Notes under the pieces: generated by a model
Told to the model about the DNA's origin: nothing
What the model saw: only the letters and a program-made list of their open reading frames with translations
The model's database searches: none
NCBI GenBank assembly: GCA_018241185.1
Contig: JAFEEH010000043.1
Coordinates: 1 to 52,203 of the forward strand
Length of the DNA stretch: 52,203 nucleotides
Direction of reading: 5' to 3'
DNA from: Pseudomonadota bacterium
GTDB lineage: Bacteria > Pseudomonadota > Gammaproteobacteria > Burkholderiales > Burkholderiaceae_C
Position numbers and translations under genes: made by a program
Shown here: one piece after another, positions 1-8,159 of the stretch
Layout: the number at the start of each line of letters is the position of its first letter
Numbering within the stretch: position 1 is the first letter of the stretch

Positions 1-892
1 CGGCAATGGCAGCAAGCGCGTTGAGCTGGTTGTGCTCGCCGGTCAGTGCCCACTCGATGCGGCCCACCACGCGGCCGTCGCGCAGCACGTCGAAGGCGTG
101 CTGCGCGCCCTCGACCTGCCACTGCGCATCGCTGCCGGCGGCGCCGAAGCCGGCTACCGGGCTCCAGCAGCCCTTGGCCAGCACGCGCTTCAGACTGTCT
201 TCCGCTGCGTTGACGACCAGCCGGCCGCTGGCGGGCACGGTGCGCACGAGGTGGTGGAACTGCCGCTCGATGGCGGCCAGGTCGTCGAAGATGTCCGCGT
301 GGTCGAACTCCAGGTTGTTCAGGATCGCGGTGCGCGGCCGGTAGTGAACGAACTTGCTGCGCTTGTCGAAGAAGGCGGTGTCGTATTCGTCGGCTTCGAT
401 CACGAAGCACTTGCCGGTGCCGAGGCGCGCCGACACCCCGAAGTCGAGCGGCACGCCCCCGACCAGGAAGCCCGGTTGCTGCCCGGCCTGCTCCAGCACC
501 CAGGCCAGCATCGAGGTCGTCGTGGTCTTGCCGTGCGTGCCGGCCACGGCCAGCACGTGGCGGCCCTGCAGCACATGCTCTGCCAGCCACTGCGGGCCGC
601 TGGTGTAGGGCGCGCCGGCGTCGAGGATGGCTTCCATCAAGGGGAACCTGGGGGCGCCGTCGGGCAGGCGCACGCGGGAGACGACGTTGCCGATCACATA
701 CATGTCGGGCTTCAGCGCCATCTGTCCGACGTCGTAGCCTTCGATCAGGTCGATGCCGAGCGCGCGCAACTGGTCGCTCATCGGCGGGTAGACGCCAGCG
801 TCGCAACCGGTCACACGGTGCCCGGCCTCGCTCGCCAGGGCGGCCAGCCCGCCCATGAAGGTGCCGCAGATGCCCAGGATATGAATGTGCAT
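1..892 (-). CDS. mpl: UDP-N-acetylmuramate:L-alanyl-gamma-D-glutamyl-meso-diaminopimelate ligase, 3' end cut by window edge
   Basis: Cytoplasmic Mur-ligase-family enzyme that joins recycled L-Ala-gamma-D-Glu-meso-DAP tripeptide to UDP-MurNAc using ATP, a murein-recycling step. About 297 N-terminal residues are present; the C-terminal third lies beyond position 1. The protein starts MHIHILGICGTFMGGLA, the Rossmann-like nucleotide-binding start typical of Mpl, and carries the ATP-binding P-loop GTHGKTTTT near residue 115 and EADEYDTAFFDKRSKF further on. ADEYD and FDKRSKF separate Mpl from MurC. The ATG at 890-892 is preceded by a -10-like hexamer and no Shine-Dalgarno. It diverges from the gene at 961 with only 68 bp between. 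ampD, another murein-recycling gene, lies 12 kb away. Identification is firm; only the missing end is unseen. Confidence 0.93.
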   Translation of the reverse strand, partial: MHIHILGICGTFMGGLAALASEAGHRVTGCDAGVYPPMSDQLRALGIDLIEGYDVGQMALKPDMYVIGNVVSRVRLPDGAPRFPLMEAILDAGAPYTSGPQWLAEHVLQGRHVLAVAGTHGKTTTTSMLAWVLEQAGQQPGFLVGGVPLDFGVSARLGTGKCFVIEADEYDTAFFDKRSKFVHYRPRTAILNNLEFDHADIFDDLAAIERQFHHLVRTVPASGRLVVNAAEDSLKRVLAKGCWSPVAGFGAAGSDAQWQVEGAQHAFDVLRDGRVVGRIEWALTGEHNQLNALAAIA

Positions 893-898
893 CGACCG

Positions 899-904
899 AT
901 TCTA
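899..904 (-). promoter_or_regulatory. -10-like hexamer TAGAAT of mpl (possible leaderless start)
   Basis: On the minus strand TAGAAT ends exactly 6 nt before the mpl ATG, so a start 6-7 nt downstream would fall on or next to the ATG. No Shine-Dalgarno is visible between them and no good -35 is seen. Inference from spacing only. Confidence 0.4.
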
Positions 905-948
905 GGGACGGGCCGCGGGGCGATCGGCGCGGAAAACGGCACAGCGGG

Positions 949-954
949 CACAAT
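949..954 (+). promoter_or_regulatory. -10-like hexamer CACAAT before the gene at 961 (possible leaderless start)
   Basis: CACAAT ends 6 nt before the ATG at 961, the same spacing seen at mpl, dmeF, the ECF sigma gene and the UbiH-family gene. There is no Shine-Dalgarno in the gap (CGCCCG) and no clear -35 box. Confidence 0.35.
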
Positions 955-960
955 CGCCCG

Positions 961-1545
961 ATGGACACCGGCAAGCGCGAAATCGCCGCAGCGGCCGCCC
1001 GACTCATCGTCGAGGAAGGGCTGGAGTACGGCGCCGCCAAGCGGCGCGCGGTGCGCGACCTCGGGCTGCCTGCGCGCACCGCGCTGCCGAACAACGACGA
1101 GATCGAAGCCGAGGTGCGCGACTACATCCAGCTGTTCTGCGCCGACACCCAGCCGGCCGAGCTGCAGGCGCTGCGGGCGCTGGCGCTCGAATGGATGGAG
1201 CACATGGCCGCCTTCCGTCCGTACTTGGGTGGAGCGGTGTGGCACGGCACGGCGACAAGGCTGTCCGACATCTACATCCAGCTTTTCTGCGACGACCCGA
1301 AGTCCGCCGAGATCGCCCTGATCGACCACCACGTGGACTACGAGCCGCGCATGGTCACGGGCTTCCATGGCGAGCAGGTCGAAGCATTGAGCGTGCATGC
1401 GCGCAGCCGGGCGCTCGGCACCGAGGTGGGTGTCCATTTGCTGATCTACGACCTGGACGATCTGCGCGGCGCGCTGCGTCCGGACACGCAGGGACGGGTG
1501 CCGCGCGGCGATCTCGCTGCCGTCCGGCGTCTGCTGGCAGGGTGA
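961..1545 (+). CDS. conserved hypothetical protein, possibly nucleotidyltransferase-like
   Basis: 194-residue soluble protein of unknown function, sitting divergently next to mpl and just upstream of the TlpA gene (7 bp gap). The N-terminal 40 residues (KREIAAAAARLIVEEGLEYG) look like a helical domain. The middle has HGTATRLSDIYIQLF at about residues 95-109, faintly recalling the G-x(n)-S-D-I core of Pol-beta-type nucleotidyltransferases, followed by acidic CDDPKSAEIALIDHHVDYE. A C-terminal LLIYDLDDLRGALRP segment follows. No signal peptide or membrane segment. I do not recognise a named family; the nucleotidyltransferase idea is a weak inference. Good codon usage and tight packing support a real gene. 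Confidence 0.8.
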   Translation: MDTGKREIAAAAARLIVEEGLEYGAAKRRAVRDLGLPARTALPNNDEIEAEVRDYIQLFCADTQPAELQALRALALEWMEHMAAFRPYLGGAVWHGTATRLSDIYIQLFCDDPKSAEIALIDHHVDYEPRMVTGFHGEQVEALSVHARSRALGTEVGVHLLIYDLDDLRGALRPDTQGRVPRGDLAAVRRLLAG

Positions 1546-1552
1546 GACGACC

Positions 1553-2095
1553 ATGAATTCATCGCGACGAAACTGGCTGTTTGGTGGTGTCGCCGTGGCG
1601 GCCGCGGCGGCCGGTGCTGCGGGCGCCTGGTGGCGCCACAGCCTGAGGGGAAATGCGGGCGGCGAGATGCTGGATGCTGCCTTCTGGGGCCAGACTTTCG
1701 ATCGGCCGGAGGGCGGGCAACTGGCGTTGTCGAGCCTCAAGGGCAAGCCGCTGCTGCTCAACTTCTGGGCGACCTGGTGCCCGCCCTGCGTCGAAGAGTT
1801 GCCGATGCTCGACCGCTTCTTTCGCGAACAAGCATCCAATGGCTGGCAAGTCGCGGGATTGGCGATCGATCAGCCGAGCGCGGTACGCAAATTCCTGGAG
1901 CGGACGCCGGTCAGCTTTCCGAACGGGATGGCGGGGCTGCAGGGCACCGATCTCGTCAAGCGGCTGGGCAATACCAGCGGTGGCCTGCCGTTCACGTTGG
2001 TGCTCGACCGAGGGGGCGCAGTCCTCGCACGTAAAATGGGCAAGCTCGAACCCGCCGACCTCGACGCTTGGCGGCGTGGACAAGTTCACGGATAG
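1553..2095 (+). CDS. TlpA/ResA-family thiol:disulfide oxidoreductase
   Basis: 180-residue membrane-anchored thioredoxin-like protein. Residues 8-29 form an Ala/Gly-rich hydrophobic anchor or uncleaved signal following a basic SSRRN start, which puts the catalytic domain in the periplasm. The redox site is FWATWCPPC (Cys76 and Cys79), the WCPPC form typical of TlpA/ResA proteins that reduce apocytochromes or other periplasmic thiols. GGLPFTLVLDRGG near residue 145 supplies the cis-Pro loop. It is codirectional with the hypothetical gene just upstream and lies 102 bp before accB. The physiological partner cannot be told from context. Confidence 0.88.
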   Translation: MNSSRRNWLFGGVAVAAAAAGAAGAWWRHSLRGNAGGEMLDAAFWGQTFDRPEGGQLALSSLKGKPLLLNFWATWCPPCVEELPMLDRFFREQASNGWQVAGLAIDQPSAVRKFLERTPVSFPNGMAGLQGTDLVKRLGNTSGGLPFTLVLDRGGAVLARKMGKLEPADLDAWRRGQVHG

Positions 2096-2197
2096 AATCC
2101 GGCGCTCTCATCGGCGATGGCGTTAGAACGCTGCAATAGGCCGATTTTCAGGTGAGTTGAACCCGATTGACCGGCAAAGCCGGCGCGCTGGAGGACC

Positions 2198-2659
2198 ATG
2201 GATCTGCGCAAACTCAAGACACTGATCGACCTGGTGTCCGAATCCAATATTTCCGAACTCGAGATCACCGAAGCCGAAGGCAAGGTCCGCATCGTCAAGG
2301 GTGGCGAGGCCGCGCCCGTGCAGTACGTGCAGGCCCTGGCCGCCGCGCCCGCCGCCGCCCCTGCGGCAGCGACGGCCGCAGCACCTGCAGCGTCCGCTGC
2401 GGCCGCTCCGCCCGCCGAGCCCACGGGGCACGTCGTCAAGTCGCCGATGGTCGGCACTTTCTACCGCTCGGCCAGTCCGGGCGCGCCGGCCTTCGTCGAA
2501 GTCGGCGCCCAGGTGAAGGAGGGCGACACGCTCTGCATCATCGAGGCGATGAAGATCCTCAACGAGATCGAGGCCGACAAGTCCGGCACCGTGACCAAGA
2601 TCCTCGGCGAGAACGGCCAGGCGGTCGAGTACGGCCAGCCGCTGTTCATCATCGAGTGA
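2198..2659 (+). CDS. accB: acetyl-CoA carboxylase biotin carboxyl carrier protein
   Basis: 153-residue BCCP subunit of acetyl-CoA carboxylase, first committed step of fatty-acid synthesis. The N-terminal domain starts [13 protein letters not shown] as in other AccB proteins. An Ala/Pro linker covers about residues 47-75, and the biotinyl domain runs from about 78 to the end. The biotin-accepting lysine is Lys119 in [10 protein letters not shown] (AMKI rather than the common AMKM). GGAGG at 2189-2193 is a strong ribosome binding site for the ATG at 2198. accC follows after 7 bp and must be co-transcribed. The accA and accD subunits are not in the window. Confidence 0.97.
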   Translation: MDLRKLKTLIDLVSESNISELEITEAEGKVRIVKGGEAAPVQYVQALAAAPAAAPAAATAAAPAASAAAAPPAEPTGHVVKSPMVGTFYRSASPGAPAFVEVGAQVKEGDTLCIIEAMKILNEIEADKSGTVTKILGENGQAVEYGQPLFIIE

Positions 2660-2666
2660 GTTCTTG

Positions 2667-4016
2667 ATGTTCAAGAAGATCCTGGTTGCCAACCGCGGCG
2701 AGATCGCCTTGCGGATCCAGCGCGCCTGCAGCGAGATGGGCGTGAAGGCCGTGATGGTCTATTCCGAGGCCGACCGCGAAGCCAAGTACGTGAAGCTGGC
2801 CGACGAGGCCGTCTGCATCGGGCCGGCGCCGTCGGGGCAGAGCTACCTGAACATGCCGGCCATCATTTCGGCGGCCGAGGTGACCGACGCGGAGGCCATC
2901 CACCCCGGCTATGGGTTCCTCAGCGAGAACGCCAACTTCGCCGAGCGCGTCGAGCAGAGCGGGTTCCAGTTCATCGGCCCTACGCCCGAGTCGATCCGCA
3001 TCATGGGCGACAAGGTGTCGGCCAAGCAGACCATGCTCAAGGCCGGCGTGCCTTGCGTGCCGGGCTCGGACGGCGAACTGTCCGACGATCCGGCCGCGAA
3101 CAAGCGCATCGCCAAGGCCATCGGCTATCCGGTGATCATCAAGGCCGCAGGCGGTGGCGGCGGCCGCGGCATGCGCGTGGTGCACACCGAGGCGGCACTG
3201 ATCAATGCGATCCAGATGACCAAGGCCGAAGCGGCCGCGGCCTTCAACAATCCGGCCGTGTACATGGAGAAGTTCCTCCAGAACCCGCGCCACATCGAGA
3301 TCCAGGTCCTCGCGGACAAGCACAAGAACGCGGTCTACCTGGGCGAGCGCGACTGCTCCATGCAGCGTCGCCACCAGAAGGTGATCGAGGAGTCGCCTGC
3401 ACCGGGCATCCCACGCAAGCTGATCGAGAAAATCGGCGAGCGCTGCGCGGCGGCCTGCAAGAAGATCGGCTACCGCGGCGCGGGCACTTTCGAGTTCCTC
3501 TACGAGAACGGCGAGTTCTACTTCATCGAGATGAACACCCGCGTGCAGGTGGAGCACCCCGTGACCGAGTTCACCACCGGCATCGACATCGTGAAGACGC
3601 AGATCATGGTGGCGGCTGGCGAGCGCCTGCCTTTCACCCAGCGCCAGATCGAGATGCGCGGCCACGCGATCGAGTGCCGCATCAATGCCGAAGACCCGTA
3701 CAAGTTCACGCCTTCGCCGGGCCGCATCACGATGTGGCATTCGCCTGGCGGTCCAGGCGTGCGGGTGGATTCGCATGCGTACACGAACTACTTCGTGCCG
3801 CCGAACTACGACTCGATGATCGGCAAGATCATCGTCTACGGCGACACGCGCGAGCAGGCCATGGCGCGCATGCGCACGGCCCTCAACGAGACGGTGGTCG
3901 AGGGCATCCTGACCAACATCCCGCTGCACCGCGAGCTGATGGTCGACTCGAAGTTCATGGCCGGCGGCACCAACATCCACTACCTCGAGGAGTGGATGGC
4001 GGCCCACAAGCGTTGA
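2667..4016 (+). CDS. accC: acetyl-CoA carboxylase, biotin carboxylase subunit
   Basis: 449 residues from the ATG at 2667, the same length as E. coli AccC; a TTG one codon earlier (2664) is less likely. It carboxylates the biotin on AccB using ATP and bicarbonate. Visible signatures: [16 protein letters not shown] at the N-terminus, [13 protein letters not shown], the glycine-rich ATP-grasp loop [12 protein letters not shown] near residue 160, [14 protein letters not shown], and the active-site [14 protein letters not shown] near 290. It is sandwiched between accB and prmA on the same strand with 6-7 bp gaps. No oddities. Confidence 0.98.
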   Translation: MFKKILVANRGEIALRIQRACSEMGVKAVMVYSEADREAKYVKLADEAVCIGPAPSGQSYLNMPAIISAAEVTDAEAIHPGYGFLSENANFAERVEQSGFQFIGPTPESIRIMGDKVSAKQTMLKAGVPCVPGSDGELSDDPAANKRIAKAIGYPVIIKAAGGGGGRGMRVVHTEAALINAIQMTKAEAAAAFNNPAVYMEKFLQNPRHIEIQVLADKHKNAVYLGERDCSMQRRHQKVIEESPAPGIPRKLIEKIGERCAAACKKIGYRGAGTFEFLYENGEFYFIEMNTRVQVEHPVTEFTTGIDIVKTQIMVAAGERLPFTQRQIEMRGHAIECRINAEDPYKFTPSPGRITMWHSPGGPGVRVDSHAYTNYFVPPNYDSMIGKIIVYGDTREQAMARMRTALNETVVEGILTNIPLHRELMVDSKFMAGGTNIHYLEEWMAAHKR

Positions 4017-4022
4017 CCGACC

Positions 4023-4910
4023 GTGTTTGAGCTGCGCCTGCTGGCACCCGAGGAGCGCGTCGAGGTGCTGGGCGAGGCACTCGAGGCGCTCGACGCCCTG
4101 AGCGTCTCGGTCGAGGACGCCGATGCACAGACCGATGCCGAGCAGGCCCTTTTCGGCGAGCCGGGCATGCCGCCGCCGCGCGAGGGCTGGCAGCGCTCGC
4201 GTGTGGTCGCCTTGTTCGCCGAAGCGGACGCGGCGCGCCATGCGGCCGAGGTTCTCGTGGCGCAGGACTTCTTCGAAGGTTGCGAAATCATCGGCGCCGC
4301 CGAAGTCGCAGAGCAGGACTGGGTGCGCCTGACGCAGTCCCAGTTCGCGCCGGTGGAGATCACGCCCACCTTCTGGATCGTCCCGACCTGGCATGAGCCG
4401 CCGGCCGCGGCGCGGCAGGTCATCCGCCTCGACCCGGGCCTGGCCTTCGGCACCGGCACGCACCCGACCACCCGCATGTGCCTGCGCTGGATCGCCACGC
4501 GCGGGCAAGGTGGCGCTGGCGCCCGGGTGCTCGACTACGGCTGCGGCTCCGGCATCCTGGCCATCGGTGCCGCCAAGTTCGGCGCGGGCGAGATCGATGC
4601 GGTCGACATCGACACGGCTGCGGTGCAGTCGACCGAACTGAATGCCGAGGCCAACGGCGTGCGGCTCAACGCGGGCCTGCCCGAAGTCGCGCGTGGCGAG
4701 TACGACACGGTGCTTGCCAACATCCTCGCCACGCCGCTCAAGGTGCTGGCGCCCCTGCTGTGCGCGTATGTGCGCCCGGGTGGCGCGCTGGTGCTGGCAG
4801 GCATCCTGGAGCGGCAGGCCGACGAACTCAAGGCGGCGTATGCGCCTCATCTTTCGCTGGAAGTGAGCGACACCGAGGACGGCTGGATCCTCATGACCGC
4901 GCGCCGCTGA
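4023..4910 (+). CDS. prmA: ribosomal protein L11 methyltransferase
   Basis: 295-residue SAM-dependent methyltransferase that trimethylates ribosomal protein L11. The start is GTG at 4023, giving MFELRLLAPEE; it is 6 bp after the accC stop. SAM motif I is LDYGCGSGILAIGAAKFGA near residue 170, with the acidic end of strand 2 in DAVDIDTAA and the NILATPL motif near 238 that matches the N-P-P-like catalytic loop of PrmA. DPGLAFGTGTHPTTRMCL before motif I is diagnostic. Length agrees with E. coli PrmA (293). Co-transcription with accBC is likely. Confidence 0.96.
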   Translation: MFELRLLAPEERVEVLGEALEALDALSVSVEDADAQTDAEQALFGEPGMPPPREGWQRSRVVALFAEADAARHAAEVLVAQDFFEGCEIIGAAEVAEQDWVRLTQSQFAPVEITPTFWIVPTWHEPPAAARQVIRLDPGLAFGTGTHPTTRMCLRWIATRGQGGAGARVLDYGCGSGILAIGAAKFGAGEIDAVDIDTAAVQSTELNAEANGVRLNAGLPEVARGEYDTVLANILATPLKVLAPLLCAYVRPGGALVLAGILERQADELKAAYAPHLSLEVSDTEDGWILMTARR

Positions 4911-4948
4911 AGCCCGACGCGCAGCGGTGGCGCAGGCAGGGGCGCCCC

Positions 4949-4954
4949 TACAAT
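4949..4954 (+). promoter_or_regulatory. -10-like hexamer TACAAT before the DUF3426 gene
   Basis: TACAAT (5 of 6 to TATAAT) ends 9 nt before the ATG at 4964, with no Shine-Dalgarno between. It may give the downstream gene its own short-leader transcript in addition to read-through from prmA. Confidence 0.35.
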
Positions 4955-4963
4955 CTTTCACCC

Positions 4964-6373
4964 ATGAGCCTTGTCACCCGCTGCCCTGCATGCTCGACTG
5001 CATTCAAGGTGGTGCGTGACCAACTCCGCATCTCCGAAGGCTGGGTGCGCTGTGGTCGGTGCAGCCAGGTCTTCGATGCCACGCTGGACCTGCAGGACTC
5101 GGAAGATGGCGTGCCGAACGCAACGACAACGCTTTCGCCTGCGCCTTCGTCCGAAGCTCAAGCTGCCGCACCCGATCCCGCATCGCCCGATCTGGTCGAG
5201 ACCGTCGGCGCGGCGCCGCCATCGCTCGACGAGGATGACTTCGTCGAGCCCGATGGCCTGCCGATGCCCGCTGCGCCGGCTGCAAGCTGGCCTGCGCGGG
5301 ACCTGCTGGATCTCGGGTTCGGGCCGGCGCCCGTCGCTTTGCCCGCTGGTCATCTTCTGGCCGAGTCGGAAGCGGCGCAGGAGCCGGAGATTTCCAGTTC
5401 AGTGTCGAGCAGTTCGACCGCGGAGGCCGCGCCAGCGGGCGCCAGCGGCTGGTTGTCGTTTCCCGCCGATCTGCCGGCCGTCGTGGCGGACGAACCCTGG
5501 CCCCTGAGCGCCGCCAGCCGGCCGCCGCAGGACGACGCCACGTCAGCCGAGGACGTGCCTCCGTCGCCGGTGGACCAGGCGGTCGATGCGCAACTGCAGA
5601 AGGCATTGCGGCGCGCGCGCATTCAGGCCCTGCGCGAGTCGCGCGCGCGTGCACGCGCCGAGGCAGAAGCGGAAGGCCGAACCCAGACCACAACCGCCGA
5701 CGCAGGCCCCGCGAGCGACACCGAGGTTCCGGCAGTGCCGTCCGAGCCGATCCCGGAAGCGCCCGCGTCCGTGCATGAAGCCGCGACCCTGCGCCAGGCC
5801 TCCGAAGAGCCGCCGGGGCCCGAAGCCGCCGTGCCCGCCCCTGCGTTGCCGAGCTTTCTCGACGTCGGGGCGCCCATCGAAACATCGACGAAGTCGCCCC
5901 ACCGTGCGGCGCTGCTCACCTTCGCAATGCTCGCCGCCTTGCTGTTGATGTTCCAGGTGCTGCGGCACGAACGTGATGCGCTCGCCGCTGCGCAGCCGGG
6001 CATGCGGCCCGTGCTCGCGATGCTGTGCCAGTTGAGCGGTTGCGAGCTGTCGCCGGTGCGGCGCATCGACGCGATCCGCATCGACGGCTCGTCCTTCACG
6101 CCCGAGCGCGACGGCGGGGGGTATCGGCTGCTCTTCAGCCTTCGCAATGCGTCGCCGACGGCGCTGGCGATGCCCGCGATCGAACTGTCGCTGCTCGACG
6201 GCAACGAGCGGCCCGTGGTGCGGCGCGTGTTCCAGCCCGCCGAGTTCGGCGCGCCGGCCGTGCTCGGCCCGCGGGCCGAGCACGCGGCCACGCTGGCGCT
6301 CGCGCTGAAGCTGCCCGAAAGCGGCGGCGTGCCGCCGGTGGTGGGCTACAGCCTGCTGGCCTTCTATCCCTGA
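4964..6373 (+). CDS. zinc-ribbon and DUF3426 domain membrane protein
   Basis: 469 residues from the ATG at 4964; an upstream in-frame extension overlaps prmA and is not used. The N-terminus is an MJ0042-type zinc ribbon with Cys7, Cys10, Cys30 and Cys33 (RCPACSTAF ... VRCGRCSQVF). A long Ala/Pro/Glu-rich disordered section fills about 45-300, including a basic helix rich in RAR near 215-230. One transmembrane helix (ALLTFAMLAALLLMFQVL) at about 310-327 precedes a C-terminal DUF3426 domain with paired cysteines (MLCQLSGCEL) and a beta-rich fold. The C-terminal domain should lie in the periplasm and the zinc ribbon in the cytoplasm. Proteins of this type commonly follow prmA in Burkholderiales; function unknown. 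Confidence 0.92.
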   Translation: MSLVTRCPACSTAFKVVRDQLRISEGWVRCGRCSQVFDATLDLQDSEDGVPNATTTLSPAPSSEAQAAAPDPASPDLVETVGAAPPSLDEDDFVEPDGLPMPAAPAASWPARDLLDLGFGPAPVALPAGHLLAESEAAQEPEISSSVSSSSTAEAAPAGASGWLSFPADLPAVVADEPWPLSAASRPPQDDATSAEDVPPSPVDQAVDAQLQKALRRARIQALRESRARARAEAEAEGRTQTTTADAGPASDTEVPAVPSEPIPEAPASVHEAATLRQASEEPPGPEAAVPAPALPSFLDVGAPIETSTKSPHRAALLTFAMLAALLLMFQVLRHERDALAAAQPGMRPVLAMLCQLSGCELSPVRRIDAIRIDGSSFTPERDGGGYRLLFSLRNASPTALAMPAIELSLLDGNERPVVRRVFQPAEFGAPAVLGPRAEHAATLALALKLPESGGVPPVVGYSLLAFYP

Positions 6374-6417
6374 GTGCGACCTTTTCCTCTTTCTTTCCTA
6401 CCTTTGCAGGACCTTCC

Positions 6418-7320
6418 ATGGCAGCAGTGATTTGCGGTTCCCTCGCCTTCGACACGATCATGAATTTCGAAGGCCGCTTCGCCGACCAGATCCTGCCGGA
6501 CCAACTGCACATCCTGAACGTGTCTTTTCTCGTGCCCGGCCTGCGGCGCGACTTCGGGGGCTGCGCCGGCAACATCGCCTACAGCCTGAACGCGCTCGGT
6601 GGTCAGGCGCTGCCGATGGCCACCGTGGGCAGCGACGGCGCCGACTATGTCGAACGCCTGCGCACGCTGGGCATCGGCACTGAATTCATCCGTGAGGTGA
6701 CCGACAGCTACACCGCGCAGGCCATGATCATGACCGACCGCGACAACAACCAGATCACCGCCTTCCATCCCGGGGCGATGCAGCAGGCGCACATCACCCG
6801 CATCGAGGCCCGCAGCGACATCCGCCTGGGCATCGTCGCGCCCGATGGCCGTGAGGCAATGGTGCAGCATGCGGCGCAGTTCAAGGCGGCCGGCACTCCC
6901 TTCGTCTTCGACCCGGGCCAGGGCCTGCCGATGTTCGACGGCAAGGAACTCGCCCATTTCATCGACCAGGCCGACTGGGTGGTGGTGAACGACTATGAAG
7001 GCAAGATGTTGTCGGACCGCACGGGCTGGGACAGCGCCGCCATCTCGCGCCGCGTGAAAGGCCTGGTCGTGACACTCGGGGCGGATGGCTGCGAGGTCTG
7101 GACCGATGGAGCTTCGGTGCATGTCCCTGCGGTCAAGCCCGCAGCCATCGTCGATCCCACGGGCTGCGGCGATGCCTGGCGGGGCGGCCTCCTGTATGGC
7201 CTCGAGCAGGGCTGGGACCTGCGCCGTTGTGCCGAACTGGGCAACCACGTCGGCGCGCTGAAGATCGCTTGCCGCGGGCCGCAGAACTACAGCATCGATC
7301 GAAGCCAGATCGGCCTGTAG
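6418..7320 (+). CDS. PfkB-family carbohydrate/nucleoside kinase
   Basis: 300-residue ribokinase-superfamily enzyme, of the kind often annotated adenosine kinase or sugar kinase. ICGSLAFDTIM opens the Rossmann-like core, and GGCAGNIAYSLNALGG is PfkB signature 1. The C-terminal ATP/anion-hole signature is DPTGCGDAWRGGLLYGL, with Asp in GDAW as the catalytic base; Trp replaces the usual Phe. The substrate cannot be told from sequence. The start ATG at 6418 follows AGGAC. The last four codons and the TAG stop lie inside a copy of the dispersed 60-bp repeat (7301-7360), so the present C-terminus (QIGL) may have been supplied by the repeat. Confidence 0.9.
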   Translation: MAAVICGSLAFDTIMNFEGRFADQILPDQLHILNVSFLVPGLRRDFGGCAGNIAYSLNALGGQALPMATVGSDGADYVERLRTLGIGTEFIREVTDSYTAQAMIMTDRDNNQITAFHPGAMQQAHITRIEARSDIRLGIVAPDGREAMVQHAAQFKAAGTPFVFDPGQGLPMFDGKELAHFIDQADWVVVNDYEGKMLSDRTGWDSAAISRRVKGLVVTLGADGCEVWTDGASVHVPAVKPAAIVDPTGCGDAWRGGLLYGLEQGWDLRRCAELGNHVGALKIACRGPQNYSIDRSQIGL

Positions 7321-7360
7321 CGCCCGCCGGATGGGCGCCGGAAGCTATCAAAAGCATAGC
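7301..7360 (+). repeat. 60-bp dispersed two-hairpin repeat, copy A
   Basis: Matches copy F at about 46 of 60 positions by hand alignment. It has the family plan: AAGCC start, GC hairpin GCGCCCG/TGGGCGC with one G-T pair, then GCTAT/ATAGC hairpin. It overlaps the last codons and the stop codon of the PfkB gene, so its first 20 bases are coding. Confidence 0.75.
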
Positions 7361-7394
7361 AAACCGTTCGAGTCGCAGGCGCGGTGACAGCATG

Positions 7395-7424
7395 AAAAAA
7401 GCCCGGCACCTTGCGGTGCCGGGC
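7395..7424 (-). terminator. Rho-independent terminator of the H1-like gene
   Basis: A perfect 10-bp stem GCCCGGCACC/GGTGCCGGGC with a 4-nt loop is followed on the minus strand by six T residues (A-tract at 7395-7400). It lies 29 bp after the stop of the minus-strand H1-like gene. Lacking a T-run on the plus strand, it should work mainly in one direction. Confidence 0.88.
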
Positions 7425-7452
7425 TTGGCCTGACAGGCGCTGCTAAAGCGAC

Positions 7453-7971
7453 TCAGGGCTTGCTGGCCGTGGGGAACGGCCAGGCAGCCTGCGGGTTCAG
7501 CGTGGTCTGTGCGGCAGGCGCAGGAGCAGCGGCTGCCTTGGCAGCAGGCGCAGGCTTCGCGGCCTTCTTCGCAGCAGGCTTCTTGGCGGCCTTCTTGGCA
7601 GCAGGCTTCTTGGCAGGAGCCTTTTTCGCAGCGGCCTTCTTGGCGGGGGCCTTTTTCGCAGCGGCCTTCTTTGCAGGCGCCTTCTTGGCAGCGGCCTTCT
7701 TCGCCGGCGCCTTCTTCGCTGCAGCCTTCTTCGCCGGTGCCTTCTTGGCAGCGACCTTCTTCGCCGGCGCCTTCTTGGCAGCGACCTTCTTGGCCGCAAC
7801 CTTCTTCGCCGGTGCCTTCTTGGCAGCGACCTTCTTGGCCGCAACCTTCTTCGCCGGTGCCTTCTTGGCGACGACCTTCTTGGCCGGTGCCTTCTTCGCT
7901 GCTGCGACCTTCTTGGCCGGAGCCTTCTTCGCGGCCGCTTTCTTCGCCGGCGCTTTCTTTGCAGTTGCCAT
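7453..7971 (-). CDS. histone H1-like DNA-binding protein (Lys/Ala/Pro repeats)
   Basis: 172 residues starting MATAKKAPAKKAAAKK at 7971; AAGGAG lies 6 nt upstream of this ATG, so a longer in-frame start at 8016 is rejected. Almost the whole protein is tandem KKAPAKK/KKAAAKK units, giving a very basic, disordered chain like the C-terminal tail of eukaryotic H1 and AlgP/Hc-type bacterial proteins. The end differs: an Ala/Pro stretch and then TTLNPQAAWPFPTASKP. The role is presumably non-specific DNA or RNA binding and nucleoid organisation; this is inferred from composition. The gene is monocistronic, with its own terminator. Repeat number is likely to vary among strains by slippage or recombination. 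Confidence 0.9.
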   Translation of the reverse strand: MATAKKAPAKKAAAKKAPAKKVAAAKKAPAKKVVAKKAPAKKVAAKKVAAKKAPAKKVAAKKVAAKKAPAKKVAAKKAPAKKAAAKKAPAKKAAAKKAPAKKAAAKKAPAKKAAAKKAPAKKPAAKKAAKKPAAKKAAKPAPAAKAAAAPAPAAQTTLNPQAAWPFPTASKP

Positions 7972-8021
7972 TTCTTTCTCCTTGATCAAGTTGAAAACAT
8001 CAACCTTTGGAAGCACTCCTC

Positions 8022-8077
8022 CGCTCGTCTGCGAGCGAGAAGCGATTCATGGCGTTGGAGCAGACTCCAGCGCCATG
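8022..8077. other. two intergenic hairpins between nrdB and the H1-like gene
   Basis: A CGCTCG/CGAGCG stem (8022-8037) and a 12-bp stem CATGGCGTTGGA/TCCAGCGCCATG with one T-G pair and a 6-nt loop (8048-8077). They lie between the nrdB stop and the H1-like start. No T-run follows on either strand, so they may end nrdB transcription only inefficiently, or act as mRNA 3' structure. Confidence 0.45.
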
Positions 8078-8159
8078 AACACGGGAACCCCGGACGCCGC
8101 ACTCTGCGGTGCATGAAGCGATCGGGGTGATTCTTGGGTCCATTCGATTCTTTGGAAAC

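Noticed and set aside
2649-4961. 770-codon minus-strand reading frame opposite accC and prmA
   Set aside because: Antisense shadow of two certain genes; low-complexity and no recognisable motif.
7497-7960. Regularly spaced short repeats that could suggest a CRISPR array
   Set aside because: They encode the KKAPAKK tandem units of the H1-like protein; no spacers of unrelated sequence.
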